Assembly: GCA_036244855.1 (NCBI GenBank)
Contig: BQKZ01000131.1
Location: forward strand, 122,386-143,457
Source: Temnopleurus reevesii
Taxonomy: Eukaryota; Echinodermata; Echinoidea; Temnopleuroida; Temnopleuridae
Length of the DNA stretch: 21,072 nucleotides
Direction of reading: 5' to 3'
Shown here: piece after piece, positions 17,465-21,072 of the stretch
Layout of the letters: each line of letters begins with the position of its first letter
Position numbering within the stretch: the first letter of the stretch is position 1
Translations under genes and position numbers: made by a program
Notes under the pieces: generated by a model
The model's database searches: none
The model's input: the letters and a program-made list of their open reading frames with translations, nothing else
Told to the model about the DNA's origin: nothing

Positions 17465-18015
17465 GTTAGCATGGTCCCAAGCAAACCGGAACGCCTGAAC
17501 CCTGGATAACACCAACCCGCCAAGACAGCTATTCACAAGTTTACTCATCACCTCCAAAACTTCGAATGACGTCAGCAAAAAGAGATAGAGGACGAAGATG
17601 ATGAGAAAAAAGATTCCCACAAATATTAAATGGGAACCACACGTTTTGGAAAGAGAGAGAGGACCTGTAAAATAAGGGATTTTACAATTATGCATCTTCA
17701 CGAGCAAAAATAAAGCTTTATCGGAAAGAATAAAGTCGACCTCCCCCCCAAAAAAAAAATTAAAAAAAATAAAAAAATAAAAGGAGATGGGGTTATTTTG
17801 TACCCTTGGATCCGCCTTTGGTTAGCATGGTCCCAAGCAAACCGGAACGGCTGAACCCTGGATAACACCAACCCGCCAAGACAGCTATTCACAAGTTTAC
17901 TCATCACCTCCAAAACTTCGAATGACGTCAGCAAAAAAATAGATAGAAGGACGGAGATGAGAGAAAAAAGAGATTCCCACAAATATTTAAGGGTAGCAAC
18001 ACGTTTTGAAGGAGG
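17331..18015. repeat. Direct tandem duplication, ~350-bp unit
   Basis: Unit 1 (about 17331-17671) and unit 2 (about 17672-18015) both start GGGATTTTACAA, then CTTCAC(A/G)AGCAA. They share a nearly unchanged ~150-bp core from TTATTTTGTACCCTTGGATC (17437 and 17793, 356 bp apart) through GCATGGTCCCAAGCAAACCGG and CACCAACCCGCCAAGACAGC to ACTTCGAATGACGTCAGC, and end GATTCCCACAAATATT. The A-rich spacer before the core differs: unit 2 has an AAAT-rich expansion at 17750-17780. Minus-strand frames 17303-17707 and 17698-17982 share SKLVNSCLGGLVLSRVQ and FRFAWDHANQRRIQGYKIT because of the duplication; no protein family is recognised. Confidence 0.85.
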
Positions 18016-18217
18016 AATGTTTCACTACGCTGCAAAAATACAACTCGAAAGAGAATCCCTATACTCACGATTCATTAAAAAAGAGTATATTTGCATTAAT
18101 GTTTAAAATTTCTAATCAACCAATCAAAGCAAATCACATACCATTTCTTATATTTTCTACATAATTCAAGCAATACATATACGGTATTCACAAGATTCCC
18201 AAGATATTTTACTCGTG

Positions 18218-18385
18218 CACTCAACACGATATAAACTATTTTCGAAAAATTAAGTCGAACGCAAATTCAATGGTCTTTTGTAATGCTATTCAAATGAACC
18301 GACTTGTGATTGTTGTGTCCGCACAGTTGAATACACGGCGTATACGGTTCTATTGTCTGTGGCCCACTTTGGGAAATAGTTTATA
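18218..18385 (+). repeat. Isolated block c of the modular repeat
   Basis: AACACGATATAAACTATTTT through AATTCAATGGTCTTTTGTAA, TGATTGTTGTGTCCGCACAG, TTGAATACACGGCGTA and GTCTGTGGCCCA to TTTATATCGT matches about 15725-15885 with small indels. It has neither block b nor block d next to it, so the blocks move or persist independently. Confidence 0.75.
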
Positions 18386-18697
18386 TCGTATTTATTGTAT
18401 ATCGATATATAACTTTGATAACAATGGATCGTATTTTTAAAAAAATAAAAAATTGCTTTGAAAAAATGAATATACGAACATATCAAATCCAATATCATAT
18501 TCCAAGTCACAGCATAATTGTTCATTTTTAATTACATTCTTCCAATAGTCTTTATGTATTCTATACTCATGAAATTTATTTTATAATATTATACCTTTAA
18601 GCTATCTGGGGGTATACAATATTAACAACGTATTTCTGTCAAATTTTCGAGCCTACGTATCAACAACAACCACGAGTATTTCCTATAACGGGAAATA
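18386..18697. other. Very AT-rich spacer, no gene seen
   Basis: These 312 bp are dominated by A/T with no recognisable repeat, open frame or RNA fold. Confidence 0.5.
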
Positions 18698-18801
18698 CAC
18701 CCTTTCCGAAGAGGATTCCCTGTGATTCACATATCAAGCAGGTTGTCTGGTCAATACGGCAAAAATATGAAAATGATATCATAGCTTTATTGATGTATGA
18801 G

Positions 18802-18816
18802 CCCCCCCCCCCCCCC
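18802..18816. repeat. Poly-C run (15 C)
   Basis: Homopolymer inside unit 1 of the array, directly after GTATGAG; its length is probably unreliable. Confidence 0.9.
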
Positions 18817-20184
18817 TCCATGTCTACGAGATTTACACAAGTTCAGTCGTTCAAAAATAGATAAAATGCATTCCCCATAAATTTTCTAAATTCATTCTAC
18901 ATTCTGTCTTTTTTTTGCAGTTCAGCTCTGGACAAGGGACCGGGGACAAAAACAATTCAGAATGGTTTTGATGAGACTGAGAATAAATATTAAATGCAAA
19001 TTAAATAATGGACGACACTTTTCTTCACTTCTATTTTGTCAAAGATACTTTGTTGTCACTTATCAAACTAAAATATATTAACAACAAAAATAGACCCTTT
19101 CCGAAGAGGATTCACTGTGATTCACATATCTGGCCACTCCGGCAAAAAAAAAATGAAAATGATATCATAGCTTTATTGATCGGCAAAAAATATAAAGATG
19201 AAATCATGGATTAATTGATGTACTTGAGCCTCAACGTCTGCACACGTTAACAGCAATTTTGTTTTGAAATCAAATTCTCCGCATTGTATATTTTCAAAAT
19301 GCATTTAGCTTTCTACTTTCTGTGGCGTGAAGAGGGGTTCACAGTGAGTTTGACAAGCAAAAAATATGCATTAATAATCGATTGAACTTTTCTTCACTTC
19401 AATTTTTCAGATATACTTTATTGTTACATTTAAAACTAAAGTACATTTATAACAAAAATACACCCTTTCCGAAGAGGATTCCCTCTGATTCAGGTTGTCT
19501 GGTCAATTCGGCCAAAATATGAAAATGGTATCATAGCTTTATTGATCGGCAAAACATATGGAGATGATCTCATATTATGATGTATTTGAGCCTCTGTGTC
19601 TGAGATTTACACACGTTTGTAAAAAAAAAGGTTTTGCGTTCAAGGGTTCATTGTGGGGTTGGCAAGCAAAAATATTAAAAACAATTTTTTACACTTCCAT
19701 TTTTTTCAAATATTGTCATAGTTCTAATCCACATATCTAGCAGACTGTCTGGTCACTTCGGCAAAAATATGAAAATGATATCATAGCTTTAATGATCGAC
19801 AAAAAATATGGAGATGTTATTTTAGTTTTATTCATGTATTTGAGCCTCCATGTTTGTGAGATTTATACACGTTCGTAACAAATTTGTTTTGGGTTCATAG
19901 TGGGCTTGGCAAGCAAAAATATTAACAAGAATATTTCCAAATATTCTAATTCACATATTTAGCAGGTTGTCTGGTCACTTCGGCAAAAATATGAAAATGA
20001 TACCATAGTTTCATTGATATATATGAGCCTGAACGTCTGCAAGCTTTACACACATTCACAGCAACTTTGAGTTGAAATAAAATGCCTTCTCCAAATGTAT
20101 ATTTTCAAAATGCCTTTTACATCTTTTTCGTGTCTGTTACTGTAGAAGATCAGCCGTGTATCTAAGATTGTATCTGAGCAAAAA

Positions 20185-20229
20185 GTGTGTGTGTGTGTGT
20201 GTGTGTAGGTGTGTGTGTGTTTGTGTGTG
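20185..20229. repeat. GT dinucleotide microsatellite
   Basis: An interrupted (GT)n of about 45 bp, broken by AGGT and TTGT, inside the last array unit. Such tracts are variable between individuals and could serve as a length marker. Confidence 0.95.
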
Positions 20230-20539
20230 GAGGGAGGGGTTGGCGAGGTGTCTTAAAAGTGGGCTTGACAAGCAAAAACATTAATATTAAATGCAATTGA
20301 AATAAGGGCTTACAATTTTTCACCTTCTGTGCATCGGTTTGACAAAAAAATAACCTAAAGGTCTTCGCGCACGATTCGTACCGTCCTTGATTGTTTTTTC
20401 CCTTTCCATTGGAAACGCGCTTGTAGATCCGGGGTTGTTTCGAGCCGACTGCGGCGGTAACGTTAGTTCAGATTCTAAACGATTTTTTGAAAGCGCTATA
20501 TCCTCCAGATCGATTTCTTTTCTTTCTATTGCTGCCAGT

Positions 20540-20553
20540 CCGAAAGAGGGCGC
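20540..20553 (+). promoter_or_regulatory. CTCF-like motif (weak candidate)
   Basis: CCGAAAGAGGGCGC fits about 12 of 14 core CTCF positions as recalled. It faces the opposite way to the motif at 20609-20622, about 55 bp away. Confidence 0.2.
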
Positions 20554-20608
20554 GACCCCGAGAATTCACGGGACCCAACATTCTGGCGTTCTGTACGAAG
20601 ATATGATC

Positions 20609-20622
20609 ACGCCATCTACCGG
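20609..20622 (-). promoter_or_regulatory. CTCF-like motif (candidate)
   Basis: On the minus strand CCGGTAGATGGCGT fits 13 of 14 core CTCF positions as recalled. It is the best match noticed in the window and lies in the GC-elevated stretch. Unproven without occupancy data. Confidence 0.25.
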
Positions 20623-20703
20623 TCGTCAAAGCAAATATGAAACCGTTCAGAATCTGAACTGTAACGTGGCCAGATTTGAATCCGCGAACTTTAGATTATA
20701 AGG

Positions 20704-21072
20704 CAGATTCTGTACTATCTGAGACAAGACATCGTTGTAATTACTAAACTTATAGACCTTGACCTTGTTTCTCAAATATTCAATATCATTTCAATGCCAA
20801 AGCTCATACATTGCCACGAGTAATATAAGTCTGCTCCAATCTCCCAAATAATCATAAAAAAGTCAGTAAAGATTTGACTGTTTTGGTCTGAAAAGATCCA
20901 CTCAGTCTCAATGTCAAAAACATACAAAAACAACATTTTAGAAAAAAAAATCATGATGATGGTTGTTCGCCTCACAAGGTCGTGTATGTCCACAAGGCCA
21001 AAACAAAATGATAATTGTTTGGTTGTCCTAAACCGACCGTACCTCTGAGGATCGCCCGATGTAAACTTTCTT
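20704..21072. other. AT-rich DNA, no gene seen
   Basis: A 73-codon minus-strand frame (20772-20993) is rich in Ile, Phe and Met as expected from AT-rich DNA, with no motif. Nothing else was recognised up to the window edge. Confidence 0.5.

Larger units (their letters stand above)
18698..20335 (+). repeat. Decaying tandem array of five units
   Basis: The core GAAAATGATATCATAGCTTT (with one or two changes) starts at 18769, 19155, 19521, 19771 and 19993, giving spacings of 386, 366, 250 and 222 bp. In front of it stands TTGTCTGGTCAMTWCGGCAAAAATAT. Units 1-3 also begin with ACCCTTTCCGAAGAGGATTC (18699, 19094, 19462); units 4 and 5 lack it. Downstream of the core all units carry (T)GAGCCT..., and most have a GTTTGACAAGCAAAAA/GGCTTGGCAAGCAAAAA word. 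Unit 1 is split by a 15-base C run (18802-18816), and unit 5 contains a GT microsatellite. No coding frame runs through it. Confidence 0.85.
20354..20703 (+). other. GC-elevated open stretch; candidate exon or regulatory island
   Basis: An open frame of about 116 codons runs from just after a TAA at 20351-20353 to TAA at 20699-20701. It has no ATG until SerPro-poor mid-sequence and starts formally at a TTG (20387). Base composition is clearly richer in G+C and CpG than the flanks, and no repeat family of this window is present. The peptide (for example VDPGLFRADCGGNVSSD, SPKEGATPRIHGTQHSG, YEDMITPSTGRQSKYE) has a normal mixed composition but no domain I recognise. The opposite strand has an ATG frame of 37 codons only. 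It could be part of a coding exon, an untranslated first exon, or a CpG-rich regulatory element. Confidence 0.3.

Noticed and set aside
17303..17982. Minus-strand frames of 134 and 94 codons sharing a long identical stretch
   Set aside because: The identity is explained by the tandem DNA duplication; composition changes abruptly at low-complexity spacers and no family is recognised.
18698..20335. Array considered as a CRISPR locus
   Set aside because: Units are 220-390 bp, diverged and irregular, with no short constant repeat, unique spacers or cas genes; the DNA is eukaryotic in character.

Overview
Organism and overall character. The window looks like intergenic or intronic DNA from a marine invertebrate, most likely an echinoderm and probably a sea urchin. 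This rests on AT-rich unique sequence, dense short foldback elements with arms of the type GGTGTTTCACCAA...CGACTTTAAGAACGACTGG, LINE tails ending in GCGCTATATAAAA plus (ATT)n, a tRNA-derived SINE fragment, hAT-like termini, and many short tandem arrays. The species call is recalled from such genomes, not computed. I find no intact protein-coding gene, rRNA, true tRNA gene, CRISPR array or bacterial-type operon. The long open frames lie in repeats or low-complexity sequence, or lack splice and family support. There is therefore no gene network to describe; the window is a record of mobile-element insertion, nesting and local duplication.

Layout. 1-3100: a terminal foldback repeat (6-106), AT-rich unique DNA and one copy of a dispersed repeat (1207-1430). 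3107-4700: two copies of a TTAA-bordered foldback element around a pyrimidine tract and a hAT-like terminus. 5000-7160: fragments of a CpG/TACG-rich repeat and three palindromic elements. 7430-7716: a 5'-truncated LINE whose reverse-transcriptase C-terminus is still readable. 8240-9980: short GGCGACTTG repeats, a two-and-a-bit-unit tandem array with a conserved 100-bp core, and a third TTAA element. 10730-12490: another foldback, more TACG-rich repeat, and a LINE fragment nested in the arm of a foldback element. 12500-14780: mostly unrecognised, with a duplicated ~225-bp segment whose first copy stops exactly at the only N (13401). 14785-15372: a complete foldback element, a chimeric neighbour and a SINE fragment. 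15421-16790: a modular repeat cluster. 17006-18015: a possible hAT-derived element leading into a ~350-bp tandem duplication. 18698-20335: a decaying five-unit tandem array whose core spacing falls from 386 to 222 bp. 20354-20703: a GC-richer, 350-bp open stretch with two opposed CTCF-like motifs, the best candidate here for an exon or regulatory element.

Nothing amounts to a new molecular system. The most useful leads are the nested LINE/foldback pair, the unusually conserved core of the 8.5-9.4 kb array, the shrinking array at 18.7-20.3 kb, the duplication beside the N, and the 20.4-20.7 kb island.
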